The notes under the pieces are model-generated. The model made no database searches. It worked only from the letters and a program-made list of their open reading frames with translations, and was not told where the DNA came from. Position numbers and translations under genes: made by a program. Of a stretch of DNA of 64,000 nucleotides, positions 28,484 through 36,015 are shown one piece after another (positions within the stretch are counted from its first letter, which is position 1; each line of letters starts with the position of its first letter). The stretch lies in NCBI RefSeq assembly GCF_022601875.1, contig NZ_JAKVIP010000021.1, forward strand, positions 1 through 64,000. Reading direction: 5' to 3'. The stretch comes from Chryseobacterium sp. SSA4.19. Lineage in GTDB: Bacteria > Bacteroidota > Bacteroidia > Flavobacteriales > Weeksellaceae.

Positions 28484-29499
28484 TATTTCACACTGTCAAT
28501 CCGCATAAACTCTTCTGCTTTTTCAACCATATCAACACTTCCACAGAAAAAAGGGATTCTCTGATGCAATTCTGTGGGTTCAATTTCAAGGATTCTTCTG
28601 AAGCCGTCCGTTGCCTTTCCGCCCGCCTGCTCTGCCAGGAACGCCATTGGGTTACATTCGTAAAGTAATCTCAGCTTTCCATTTGGAGCCTGTGAATAGG
28701 AAGGATAAATATAGATGCCGCCTTTTAGCATGTTCCTATGGAAATCAGCAACTAATGAACCTATATATCTTGAAGTGTAAGGTCTGTCACCTTCTTCCAT
28801 CTGGCAATACTTAAGATAGTTTTTAACGCCCTGAGGGAATTTGATATAATTTCCTTCGTTAATAGAATAAATTTTACCTGTTTTCGGAAACTGCATATTC
28901 GGATGAGAAAGATAGTATGTTCCCAAAGACGGATCGAGCGTAAATCCATTTACTCCGTTCCCTGTTGTATATACAATCATCGTTGATGAACCATAAATTA
29001 CATATCCCGCTGCAATCTGATTAATTCCTTTCTGTAAAAAATCTTCCAGCTGAACAGGGGTGCCAGGTTCGGAAACCCTTCTATAAATTGAGAATATAGT
29101 TCCTACGGAAACATTCACGTCGATATTTGAAGAACCGTCCAAAGGATCGATCAATACTACATATTTACTTAAGTGACCGTTTTCACCGCATTTAATATCA
29201 ATGAAATCGTCATTCTCTTCTGAGGCTATTCCACAAACCACTTCTCTCTGTGACAATGCTGTAATAAAAATGTCATTGGCAATTACATCCAGTTTCTGCT
29301 GCGCTTCACCCTGAATATTTTCATTTCCGGCCTGCCCGATAATATCGGCAATACCAGCTTTGTTTACTTCCCTGTTTACAACTTTAGAAGCTAATCTTAT
29401 GGCGCTCAGCAGGCGGGAAAATTCCCCGGTGGAATACTGAAAATCATCCTGCTTATCAATAAGAAATTCTCCCAAAGTCTGTAATGGCTGATCTGACAT
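28483..29499 (-). CDS. fbp: Fructose-1,6-bisphosphatase, class I
   Basis: 338 residues with the class I FBPase signature: [20 protein letters not shown] (metal ligands D, D, E region) and SEENDD earlier, then [19 protein letters not shown] with the substrate-binding Arg/Lys/Tyr and [15 protein letters not shown]. It hydrolyses fructose-1,6-bisphosphate in gluconeogenesis in the cytoplasm. It is coupled to menC by a one-base overlap, an arrangement that couples expression but not pathway. Confidence 0.95.
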   Translation of the reverse strand: MSDQPLQTLGEFLIDKQDDFQYSTGEFSRLLSAIRLASKVVNREVNKAGIADIIGQAGNENIQGEAQQKLDVIANDIFITALSQREVVCGIASEENDDFIDIKCGENGHLSKYVVLIDPLDGSSNIDVNVSVGTIFSIYRRVSEPGTPVQLEDFLQKGINQIAAGYVIYGSSTMIVYTTGNGVNGFTLDPSLGTYYLSHPNMQFPKTGKIYSINEGNYIKFPQGVKNYLKYCQMEEGDRPYTSRYIGSLVADFHRNMLKGGIYIYPSYSQAPNGKLRLLYECNPMAFLAEQAGGKATDGFRRILEIEPTELHQRIPFFCGSVDMVEKAEEFMRIDSVK

Positions 29500-29813
29500 A
29501 TTTTTATTTTTACGATTTCTCCAAATTTCGTAAAATTTATTACATTTAAAAAGAATTATTAATAAAAGAGATTATCATCTGTCTATCAAAAACATACAAG
29601 GCTCTTCTTTTCAAAAACCAATACCTTATCATAAAAATCAGCACCCGAATTGTTTAACAAATCAGAATAATTAAGCGCTTCATAGTAATTTTAATGAAAT
29701 CTTAAGGCACTCCTCGAAGCGGGCTGTTTCATATCTCACTGTAAATTTATAATTTTGTAGCCCGTAAAATATTCCCATAAATTTTACATAACAATTTTAT
29801 TATTAACAAATTA
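29500..29813. other. Intergenic region between fbp and the aspartate kinase gene
   Basis: AT-rich spacer between divergently transcribed genes. Apart from the aspartate kinase promoter at 29750-29757 I see a CGGGCT / AGCCCG inverted pair flanking that promoter (about 29720-29726 and 29758-29763). No ORF or RNA gene is supported. Confidence 0.4.
29750..29757 (+). promoter_or_regulatory. -7 box for aspartate kinase
   Basis: TAATTTTG, a full TAnnTTTG match, 57 bases before the ATG at 29814. Confidence 0.5.
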
Positions 29814-31052
29814 ATGAAAATTTTCAAGTTTGGCGGAGCATCAGTGAAAGATGCTGAAAGTATAAAAAATGTATCCATGGTATTGCAAAGCCAGGGATTT
29901 GAAAAGTGTCTCTTAGTAATTTCAGCAATAGGTAAAACGACCAATGAGCTGGAAAAAGTGGTAGCGCTTTATTTCGAAAAAGATAATTATCAGGCTGAAA
30001 TTGAAAAGATCAAACAGAAACACATTGGAATTGCAGAAGGCCTTTTTCCTGATGGCCACGCTGTTTTTGCTGAGATCAACTTATTTTTTGATGATATTGA
30101 CTCTTTTTTAAGAAGGAATAAATCACCTAATTATAATTTTGTTTATGACCAGGTAGTAAGCTGCGGAGAAATGATATCAACTAAAATTCTGAGCGAATAT
30201 TTGAATGAGATCCAGTTTACCAATCAATGGCTGGATGCCAGAGATTATATAAAAACTGACAATTCTTACCGGGAAGGAATGGTAGACTGGACCAAAACAG
30301 AAGAATTTATTTCCAGGCTGAATAAGGAAATCTGTTATGTGACACAAGGGTTTATCGGTTCAGATGACAATAATTTCACCGTTACTTTGGGAAGAGAAGG
30401 TTCCGACTACTCTGCTGCTATTTTTGCATATTGTTTAAATGCAGAGGCCATGACAATTTGGAAAGACGTTCCGGGAGTAATGACCGGCGATCCGAGAAAA
30501 TTCAAAGATGTCAGTCTTCTTTCCAATATTTCCTATGAGGAAGCTATAGAAATGGCATATTACGGAGCAAGCGTCATTCACCCGAAAACCTTACAGCCGC
30601 TTCAGCAGAAGAGCATTCCTTTTTATGTAAAATCATTTATGGACCCTACCAGACCGGGAACCAAAGTAGGAGCTTCTGAAAAAAACCAAAGTGAAGAGGT
30701 TTATATTTTAAAGGAAAACCAAACCTTGTTCAAGATTTCAACAAGAGATTTTTCATTTATTGCAGAAGATCACATGAGCCTGATTTTCGGATATCTTTCC
30801 AAATATAAAATTAAAGTGTCGCTGATGCAGAATTCTGCTATTTCACTGGCTTTATGCCTGGAAGATAAATTCGGTACCGCTGATGAACTGAATGATGAGC
30901 TGCAAAAAATATTTAAAACGGAAATCGTAAAAAATGTATCTTTATTTACGGTAAGAAATGCCAAGATTGAGAACATTGATCAATTTTACCAGGAAAAAAG
31001 TGTATTATTGGAGCAGATTTCGAAGAATACGCTTCAAATTGTAACACAGTAA
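29814..31052 (+). CDS. Aspartate kinase, monofunctional
   Basis: 412 residues: amino-acid-kinase domain beginning MKIFKFGGASVKD (the KFGGxSV phosphate-binding motif) with VTLGREGSDYSAA and WKDVPGVMTGDPR in the active site, and a C-terminal part with ACT-like regulatory repeats (SLIFGYLSKYKIKVSLMQNS and after). It phosphorylates aspartate at the entry to lysine/threonine/methionine/diaminopimelate synthesis and is probably feedback-regulated. It has no homoserine dehydrogenase domain. The acyltransferase gene follows after 24 bases. Confidence 0.93.
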   Translation: MKIFKFGGASVKDAESIKNVSMVLQSQGFEKCLLVISAIGKTTNELEKVVALYFEKDNYQAEIEKIKQKHIGIAEGLFPDGHAVFAEINLFFDDIDSFLRRNKSPNYNFVYDQVVSCGEMISTKILSEYLNEIQFTNQWLDARDYIKTDNSYREGMVDWTKTEEFISRLNKEICYVTQGFIGSDDNNFTVTLGREGSDYSAAIFAYCLNAEAMTIWKDVPGVMTGDPRKFKDVSLLSNISYEEAIEMAYYGASVIHPKTLQPLQQKSIPFYVKSFMDPTRPGTKVGASEKNQSEEVYILKENQTLFKISTRDFSFIAEDHMSLIFGYLSKYKIKVSLMQNSAISLALCLEDKFGTADELNDELQKIFKTEIVKNVSLFTVRNAKIENIDQFYQEKSVLLEQISKNTLQIVTQ

Positions 31053-31076
31053 AAACTAATTGCGACTAAACACAAC

Positions 31077-32918
31077 ATGAGTTTAATTTCGAAAAACGAT
31101 TTAATCAAAGCTTCCGGCTTAAGTAAGATAGGATTTCTGAAGAATCCTGTAGCGTCTGCCGTTATGAGTATTGCTAAAATTAACGAAGTAAATAAATTAT
31201 ACGAAAAGTTAAAAAATAAGGAAGGTAAAGATTTTTTCGACTCATTTGTGAGGGAACGTAACTTAAGCTATATCGCTTTTGAAGAAGATCTGGCAAAAAT
31301 TCCGAAAACAGGACCTTTTATCCTGGTTTCCAACCATCCGCTTGGTGCCATCGACGGAATTTTGATGTGCAAAATATTATCAGAAGTGCGTCCTGATTTC
31401 AAAGTCATGGGGAATTTCCTGTTGGAAAAAATAAAACCGATGGAGCCTTATGTCATTTCCGTGAATCCTTTTGAGACCAGAAAAGAGGCATACAGCAGTT
31501 CTTCCGGTATGCGCGGAACTCTTAAGCACCTCCAGAACGGAGGCTGTGTAGGAATTTTCCCTGCGGGAGAAGTTTCCAATAAAAACAATCCTTATGGCGA
31601 AATTCTGGATAGAGAATGGGAAAAGCCGGCCCTGAAACTGATAAAAATGGCAAAAGTCCCGGTAGTTCCCATGTATTTTCATGCCAAGAACAGCCGCCTG
31701 TTTTATCAGCTGGCCAAGCTGCATCCGAGTTTGCAGACCATGATGCTCCCCGCAGAAATGATGAATGAAAGGGAAAAACCCATCAGAATCAGAATTGGAA
31801 AACCTATTGCCGTAAAAGCAATGGATGACATGGAAACGACTGAGGAGCTTGGAGAGTTTCTTAAACGTAAGGTGTATATGATGAAATCTTACTATGAAAA
31901 AAGAAAGTCGCTGGCCCAAACCATTAACCTTAAAAACCTGTCTTTAAAATTCCCTTTATTAAAAGAGGAAAATATTGTACAGAATATCATCGATGAGACC
32001 CCAAAAGAGGATATCCTGAATGATATCAGCAAGCTGAAAGGAACTGATAAAATGTTTTTCAGTAACGGAAATTATGAAGTTTATTTTACGTCTTATGAAG
32101 AAATCCCATCAATCATGAGAGAAATCGGCAGGCAGAGAGAACTTACTTTCCGTGCAGTAGGTGAAGGCAGCAACCTGCCTTTTGATCTGGATGAATATGA
32201 TAAACATTATCATCATCTTTTTCTCTGGGATAATGCTGAAGAGAAATTGGTAGGCGCTTACAGAATGGCACTTGGTAAGGAAGTAATGAAAAAATCGGGC
32301 ATTAAAGGCTTTTATACAAGCTCCCTGTTTGAATTTGAACAGGACATTCATCCTTTCTTCAAAAAAGTGATTGAAATGGGGCGTGCTTACATCTGTCAGG
32401 AATACCAGCAAAAGCCATTACCTCTATTCCTTTTGTGGAGAGGGATTGTCCATGTCTGCTTAAGAAATCCTGATCATAAATTTTTAATGGGCGGTGTAAG
32501 TATTTCCAATAAATTTTCTGAATTCTCAAAATCTCTGATGATTGAATTCATGCGTTCCAATTATTATGATTCTGCCGTAGCCCAGTATATTACTCCGAGA
32601 AATGAGTATAAGGTAAAACTTAGGGATAGAGATAAAAATCTTTTCTTTGACGAGATGGAATCTGATTTAAACAAATTAGATAAAATTATTGATGATCTTG
32701 AACCGGAGCTCAGACTTCCTGTCTTGATCAAAAAGTATATTAAACAAAATGCAAAGGTTATTGCATTTAACGTAGATCCGAATTTTAATGATGCTATTGA
32801 CGGACTGATGTATATCCGCATCAGTGATCTTCCTGAAAATACAATAAAGCCTGTATTGGAGGAAATGAGTGAACAAATCAGAAGGGAACAGGAAAATAAT
32901 TTAGCTGAAAATCAATAG
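31077..32918 (+). CDS. OlsF-like bifunctional lysophospholipid/ornithine-lipid acyltransferase
   Basis: 613 residues made of two acyltransferase domains. The N-terminal PlsC-like domain (about 60-260) has VSNHPLGAIDG (H87, D93) and FPAGEVS; the His-Asp spacing is five residues rather than the PlsC H-x4-D. The C-terminal GNAT-fold domain (about 330-600) has RELTFRAVGEG and LWDNAEEKLVGAYRMALG, typical of OlsB-type N-acyltransferases. The combination is that of OlsF, which makes ornithine or related amino-acid lipids from acyl-ACP in two acylations; glycine lipids are an alternative. It follows aspartate kinase after 24 bases. Confidence 0.75.
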   Translation: MSLISKNDLIKASGLSKIGFLKNPVASAVMSIAKINEVNKLYEKLKNKEGKDFFDSFVRERNLSYIAFEEDLAKIPKTGPFILVSNHPLGAIDGILMCKILSEVRPDFKVMGNFLLEKIKPMEPYVISVNPFETRKEAYSSSSGMRGTLKHLQNGGCVGIFPAGEVSNKNNPYGEILDREWEKPALKLIKMAKVPVVPMYFHAKNSRLFYQLAKLHPSLQTMMLPAEMMNEREKPIRIRIGKPIAVKAMDDMETTEELGEFLKRKVYMMKSYYEKRKSLAQTINLKNLSLKFPLLKEENIVQNIIDETPKEDILNDISKLKGTDKMFFSNGNYEVYFTSYEEIPSIMREIGRQRELTFRAVGEGSNLPFDLDEYDKHYHHLFLWDNAEEKLVGAYRMALGKEVMKKSGIKGFYTSSLFEFEQDIHPFFKKVIEMGRAYICQEYQQKPLPLFLLWRGIVHVCLRNPDHKFLMGGVSISNKFSEFSKSLMIEFMRSNYYDSAVAQYITPRNEYKVKLRDRDKNLFFDEMESDLNKLDKIIDDLEPELRLPVLIKKYIKQNAKVIAFNVDPNFNDAIDGLMYIRISDLPENTIKPVLEEMSEQIRREQENNLAENQ

Positions 32919-32976
32919 GTTTTAATCTTTGTTAAAAAAAGTACTGTTATTACTTGCTTCATATATCAAAACTTAC

Positions 32977-32984
32977 TACTTTTG
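32977..32984 (+). promoter_or_regulatory. Promoter of the tandem tRNA-Phe genes
   Basis: TACTTTTG (-7, TAnnTTTG) with TTG at 32954-32956 and a 20-base spacer. The tRNA starts 31 bases further on. Confidence 0.6.
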
Positions 32985-33014
32985 CAACACTTTAAAACAA
33001 CAAAGTAAAAGAAT

Positions 33015-33087
33015 GGTTTCTTAGCTCAGTTGGTAGAGCAATGGATTGAAAATCCATGTGTCCCTGGTTCGATTCCTGGAGAAACCA
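33015..33087 (+). tRNA. tRNA-Phe (GAA), first copy
   Basis: 73 nt to the discriminator A; CCA is not encoded. The acceptor stem GGTTTCT/AGAAACC, D arm GCTC…GAGC and anticodon stem ATGGA/TCCAT with loop TTGAAAA (anticodon GAA) all pair. In the T stem the third pair is U·U, shared with the second copy. A terminator follows after 2 bases. Confidence 0.95.
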
Positions 33088-33089
33088 CA

Positions 33090-33120
33090 AAAACCACCTG
33101 TAAAAAGGTGGTTTTCTTTT
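33090..33120 (+). terminator. Terminator after the first tRNA-Phe
   Basis: AAAACCACC / GGTGGTTTT, a 9-bp perfect stem with 8-base loop (TGTAAAAA), followed by CTTTT. Confidence 0.7.
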
Positions 33121-33165
33121 CAAACTGTTTTATTTGTATTTCTTCTAAAAAAGAAATCTATCAAT

Positions 33166-33238
33166 GGTTTCTTAGCTCAGTTGGTAGAGCAATGGATTGA
33201 AAATCCATGTGTCCCTGGTTCGATTCCTGGAGAAACCA
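33166..33238 (+). tRNA. tRNA-Phe (GAA), second copy
   Basis: Identical to the first copy over all 73 nt including the U·U in the T stem. It is 78 bases downstream of copy one and is followed by its own terminator. Confidence 0.95.
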
Positions 33239-33241
33239 CGA

Positions 33242-33276
33242 AAATCCCTTTTACTATATAGAAGGGATTTTTTATA
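33242..33276 (+). terminator. Terminator after the second tRNA-Phe
   Basis: AAATCCCTT / AAGGGATTT perfect 9-bp stem, 11-base loop, followed by a T-rich run. Confidence 0.7.
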
Positions 33277-33375
33277 TATAATCTTCTAAATACGTTCTAA
33301 AAAGTTTCCTTTGATAATCTGATTTTTATTTTAATTAATCCTATATTTATTTAAGAACTACAACCTTAAATAACC

Positions 33376-34119
33376 ATGGAAGAATTATATCAGAGAAACA
33401 GAATTTATTTAACAGAAAAAGAACAGGAACTTATCAAGACTTACCCCATTTTAATTGCTGGTTGCGGAATCGGGAGTAACATTGCTGAATGTGCGTTGAG
33501 ATTTGGCTTTGAAAATTTAACAATTATTGATGGCGACTATGTAGAAGCATCCAATCTCAACAGGCAAAACTATATTTCGGATGATATTTTGTTTTATAAA
33601 TCCGAGAGATTATTTAAACGATTAAAGGAAATCAACCCCGAGGCAGATATAAAATTCCATACAGAGTATATTAACCATCAAAACGTACATTCCTTAATAA
33701 AAGATCATAAAGCAGCCATTAATGCCTTAGATTTTACTTCTGATATTCCTTTATATTTTGATCAGCTCTGCCAGGAGAAAAACATCCCTATTTTACATCC
33801 ATACAACTTAGGCTGGGCTGGATTGGTAACTGTTCTTACTTCTGATTCAGAAAATTTAAATTCTGTCAGCACCAATTTTAATGAGCTTGAAATGGTTAAG
33901 TTTATCATAAGTGATTTAAAATCCAAAAGAAAAAATTACAAGTGGCTCGAAGATATACTTGATACATATATCAGCGAGGAAGTAAAAACCTCCCCTCCTC
34001 AGCTTTCCGTTGCATCCTGGATATTAGGCGGGATTTGTACGCATCTGCTATATCTTATGGCTACACAAAAGGGAATTAAAAAATTCCCTGACTATTATAT
34101 TAATTCTGTTCTTCTATAA
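33376..34119 (+). CDS. ThiF/MoeB-type E1-like adenylating enzyme, putative RiPP enzyme
   Basis: 247 residues with the ThiF-family fold: glycine loop GCGIGS (29-34), IIDGDYVEASNLNRQ with D52 and R63-Q64, K75, and the NALD motif with D119, the residues that bind ATP-Mg and activate a carboxylate. It has no CxxC zinc pairs and no obvious catalytic cysteine, so it is a minimal, adenylation-only E1. No ubiquitin-like or ThiS-like partner is nearby. In peptide natural products, ThiF-like enzymes (MccB, PaaA) adenylate precursor carboxylates, a plausible job here next to the precursor at 35.8 kb. It is convergent with the LuxR gene, overlapping it by 6 bases. Confidence 0.75.
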   Translation: MEELYQRNRIYLTEKEQELIKTYPILIAGCGIGSNIAECALRFGFENLTIIDGDYVEASNLNRQNYISDDILFYKSERLFKRLKEINPEADIKFHTEYINHQNVHSLIKDHKAAINALDFTSDIPLYFDQLCQEKNIPILHPYNLGWAGLVTVLTSDSENLNSVSTNFNELEMVKFIISDLKSKRKNYKWLEDILDTYISEEVKTSPPQLSVASWILGGICTHLLYLMATQKGIKKFPDYYINSVLL

Positions 34120-34872
34120 AAGCTTATTGTTGGTGACATAAGATAAAGCTTCGGAAATATTGCTCACATGCATTTTTTCAAACAGTTTTCTTCTGTGAAA
34201 TTTAATGGTATCGGGAGAAACAAAAATCTTTTCCGCAATTTCAGTAATAGTATAACCTTGTGCATAATATCTTAAAACATCCAGTTCCCGTTCAGTAAGT
34301 TTTATTTTCTGTTCATTTCTCCAGACACCTTCTTCAAGATCATACTTCCAAAATTGATTAGTGCCTTGTTTAAAGACAGCAATGTTTCCGGAATCAGTAT
34401 TCGTTGAAAGTGATACAATACACATAGCTTTCCATATTTTCCCGGTATCGGTAAGAAAAAGAGGAGTCAGCTTATGATTAATTAAAATCGCTTTGTCTTT
34501 ATTTAAAAGGTGAAAATCATAGGAAATAGTATACATTTTTCTTTCAGAAACAGGAATTTTCTCATAAAAGTCAAAACCTACCTTATTAATTTCAAGCAAA
34601 AGGTCAAGATCATTTTTTTTGACATATTTAAAATAGAAATTATAGCCCATCATTCTCACCTCATCTGCAGAATGCCCACATAAAAATAAAGGATTATCTG
34701 ACACGTATTCAAAATTTTTGTTTTGGTAATCGATAATATAGACGCTCATATAACTTACTCTTGAAAAAGCTTCCGTCACCTCTAAATAATTCTTAAGCTG
34801 GTCTTTTTCTCCCACAGATACATTCTCAACGGTATTCTTTGAAAAAAAAAAGTCGTTTACATTTTCACTCAT
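34114..34872 (-). CDS. PAS-LuxR type transcription regulator
   Basis: 252 residues: an N-terminal PAS-like sensory domain (about 28-165, with FEYVSDNPLFLCGHSADEV and FLTDTGKIWKAMCIV) and a C-terminal LuxR/GerE helix-turn-helix (about 190-252; LTERELDVLRYYAQGYTITEIAEKIFVSPDTIKFHRRKLFEKM). No receiver domain. It probably senses a small ligand or redox state and controls the adjacent peptide locus. The perfect palindrome at 34927-34942 between it and the divergent GNAT gene is the obvious operator. Confidence 0.78.
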   Translation of the reverse strand: MSENVNDFFFSKNTVENVSVGEKDQLKNYLEVTEAFSRVSYMSVYIIDYQNKNFEYVSDNPLFLCGHSADEVRMMGYNFYFKYVKKNDLDLLLEINKVGFDFYEKIPVSERKMYTISYDFHLLNKDKAILINHKLTPLFLTDTGKIWKAMCIVSLSTNTDSGNIAVFKQGTNQFWKYDLEEGVWRNEQKIKLTERELDVLRYYAQGYTITEIAEKIFVSPDTIKFHRRKLFEKMHVSNISEALSYVTNNKLL

Positions 34873-34926
34873 ATCTCTCAGTTTAGTTATTGGTTTTTCA
34901 TCAATATATCTATTTAAATATAAATT

Positions 34927-34942
34927 CTACACTTAAGTGTAG
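34927..34942. promoter_or_regulatory. 16-bp perfect palindrome, candidate LuxR-type operator
   Basis: CTACACTTAAGTGTAG is its own reverse complement. It lies 54 bases before the LuxR gene start and 45 before the GNAT start, just upstream of a possible -7 box TAAATTTA (34965-34972). The position fits activation of the GNAT-precursor transcript. Confidence 0.6.
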
Positions 34943-34987
34943 TGTTAGACTAAATCAATCCCTATAAATTTATGAAAAATAATTCCC

Positions 34988-35635
34988 ATGGCCAAGATAA
35001 ATATCCTGACGTCTGATTTTGATTACAGGAAATTAGCAGAATTTATTATTAAAGAAAATTATACGCATCATAATCAAAACTATATATATTCAGAACAAAG
35101 AACCAAAGCTATTTATGAAGAAGAGATTCACTACAGAAAAAACGCATTAGTATTCGCCTTGCAGGATTCGCAGAATAATTTCATAGGAACCATAAGAGCA
35201 CTCAAATGGAACTACTCTGATGTTTTGCCTTTAGAAAAAATATTTTCCATACATCCTTTTCAGATACTTAAGAAAAATTTTGACGGTGAAATCTGGCATA
35301 TCGGAAGATTTGCTATCAGAAAAAATGAAGGACTGCTGCCACTTAAAAAACTAATGACTCTTGCCATAGGAAGCGTGTGCGAAAAAGAAAAAAATATAGC
35401 TTTTGCAGAATGTGACACCAAATTATTAAAAATATTATATCTGATGGGGATAGAGCCTACAATAATCGGTACCTCCAAATATTATTTAGGCTCTGAAACC
35501 ATCCCTGTTTTACTGACTTATGACAATCTTATAAAATTTTATCATAAAAATGAGCATTTGATTAAAAATTCATTAAATCAATCTGTTACATGTGGCATTT
35601 TTGAAAAAAGTACAGTAAACTATTCTTTTAATTAA
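34988..35635 (+). CDS. FeeM/LuxI-like GNAT acyltransferase, putative RiPP or signal enzyme
   Basis: 215 residues resembling the N-acyl amino acid synthase (FeeM)/autoinducer-synthase branch of the GNAT fold: N-terminal YIYSEQRTKAIYEEEI, NNFIGTIRALKW, then the core strand EIWHIGRFAIRKN with the helix LMTLAIGSVCEKEKNIAFAECDTKLLKILYLMGIE. Such enzymes use long-chain acyl-ACP. In the locus it may fatty-acylate the peptide, as the GNAT maturases of selidamides do, or make a signal for the LuxR protein. The assignment is by pattern; sequence similarity to known FeeM is modest. Confidence 0.6.
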   Translation: MAKINILTSDFDYRKLAEFIIKENYTHHNQNYIYSEQRTKAIYEEEIHYRKNALVFALQDSQNNFIGTIRALKWNYSDVLPLEKIFSIHPFQILKKNFDGEIWHIGRFAIRKNEGLLPLKKLMTLAIGSVCEKEKNIAFAECDTKLLKILYLMGIEPTIIGTSKYYLGSETIPVLLTYDNLIKFYHKNEHLIKNSLNQSVTCGIFEKSTVNYSFN

Positions 35636-35718
35636 GTCTTAAATACCTTCCCTGAAAGATAAATAATAGAAATTAATCAGGATTACAATATAATTTCTTG
35701 CAAGAAGAGACCAGTGAA

Positions 35719-35745
35719 GGAGCGAATGTCGATAAACTTTGCTCC
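35719..35745 (+). promoter_or_regulatory. Stem-loop in the leader of the precursor gene
   Basis: GGAGCGAA / TTTGCTCC (8 pairs, one G·U, 11-base loop) lies 30 bases before the precursor ATG. A shorter overlapping arm pair TTTGC-TCC-GCAAA (35738-35750) competes with it, an arrangement that could switch access to the leader. Purely from sequence. Confidence 0.35.
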
Positions 35746-35774
35746 GCAAACAATCATTTCAAATTTTTATTATC

Positions 35775-35948
35775 ATGAAAAAAGCAAAATTTAACGCAAA
35801 AGAGTTTTTAAAAGCAAAAACCCTTTCTCCACTTGAACAAAATCAATTAAGAGGTGGTTTCGGTGAAGCTGAAGCTGCTGAAGGAGTAGTAGTAGTAGTA
35901 CGTGTTGTACGCGTAGTACAACAAGTACAAAGAGTTATCGGCTTGTAA
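35775..35948 (+). CDS. RiPP precursor peptide with double-glycine leader and Val/Arg/Gln core
   Basis: 57 residues from ATG 35775; an in-frame start 36 bases upstream is not needed. The leader (1-28) is basic and helical and ends in EQNQLRGG (GG 27-28), a C39-peptidase cleavage site. The 29-residue core starts FGEAEAAEG (three Glu) and continues VVVVVRVVRVVQQVQRVIGL. Arg/Gln at 43, 46, 50, 53 fall on one helical face. There is no Cys, Ser, Thr or Lys in the core, so lanthionine, azoline, sactionine or lysine acylation are excluded for the core. A strong terminator follows. The enzymes flanking it are presumably its maturases. Confidence 0.8.
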   Translation: MKKAKFNAKEFLKAKTLSPLEQNQLRGGFGEAEAAEGVVVVVRVVRVVQQVQRVIGL

Positions 35949-35954
35949 AAAACA

Positions 35955-35994
35955 GGTAATAGTGAAAATAAATTTTCACTATTACCTTTCTTTT
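35955..35994 (+). terminator. Strong terminator between precursor and downstream genes
   Basis: GGTAATAGTGAAAA / TTTTCACTATTACC perfect 14-bp stem, 4-base loop, followed by TTTCTTTT. It would let the precursor mRNA accumulate over the enzyme/exporter mRNA, which needs readthrough or another promoter. An alternative cupin start at 35962 lies inside it, so ATG 36016 is the real start. Confidence 0.85.
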
Positions 35995-36015
35995 CAACAT
36001 CAAAAAATTTTAAAT

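Noticed and set aside
33046..33261. Open frame across both tRNA-Phe genes
   Set aside because: It is produced by reading through the duplicated tRNA and terminator sequence; no coding features.
34972..35016. 14-codon ORF overlapping the GNAT start (possible leader peptide)
   Set aside because: No codon bias, no regulatory residue run, and its ATG lies inside the probable -7 box.
35880..35935. GTA-rich tract as a microsatellite or recombination site
   Set aside because: It encodes the Val/Arg core; the GTTGTAC-GCGTA-GTACAAC hairpin (35904-35922) follows from the Val/Tyr-free codon choice rather than a separate element.
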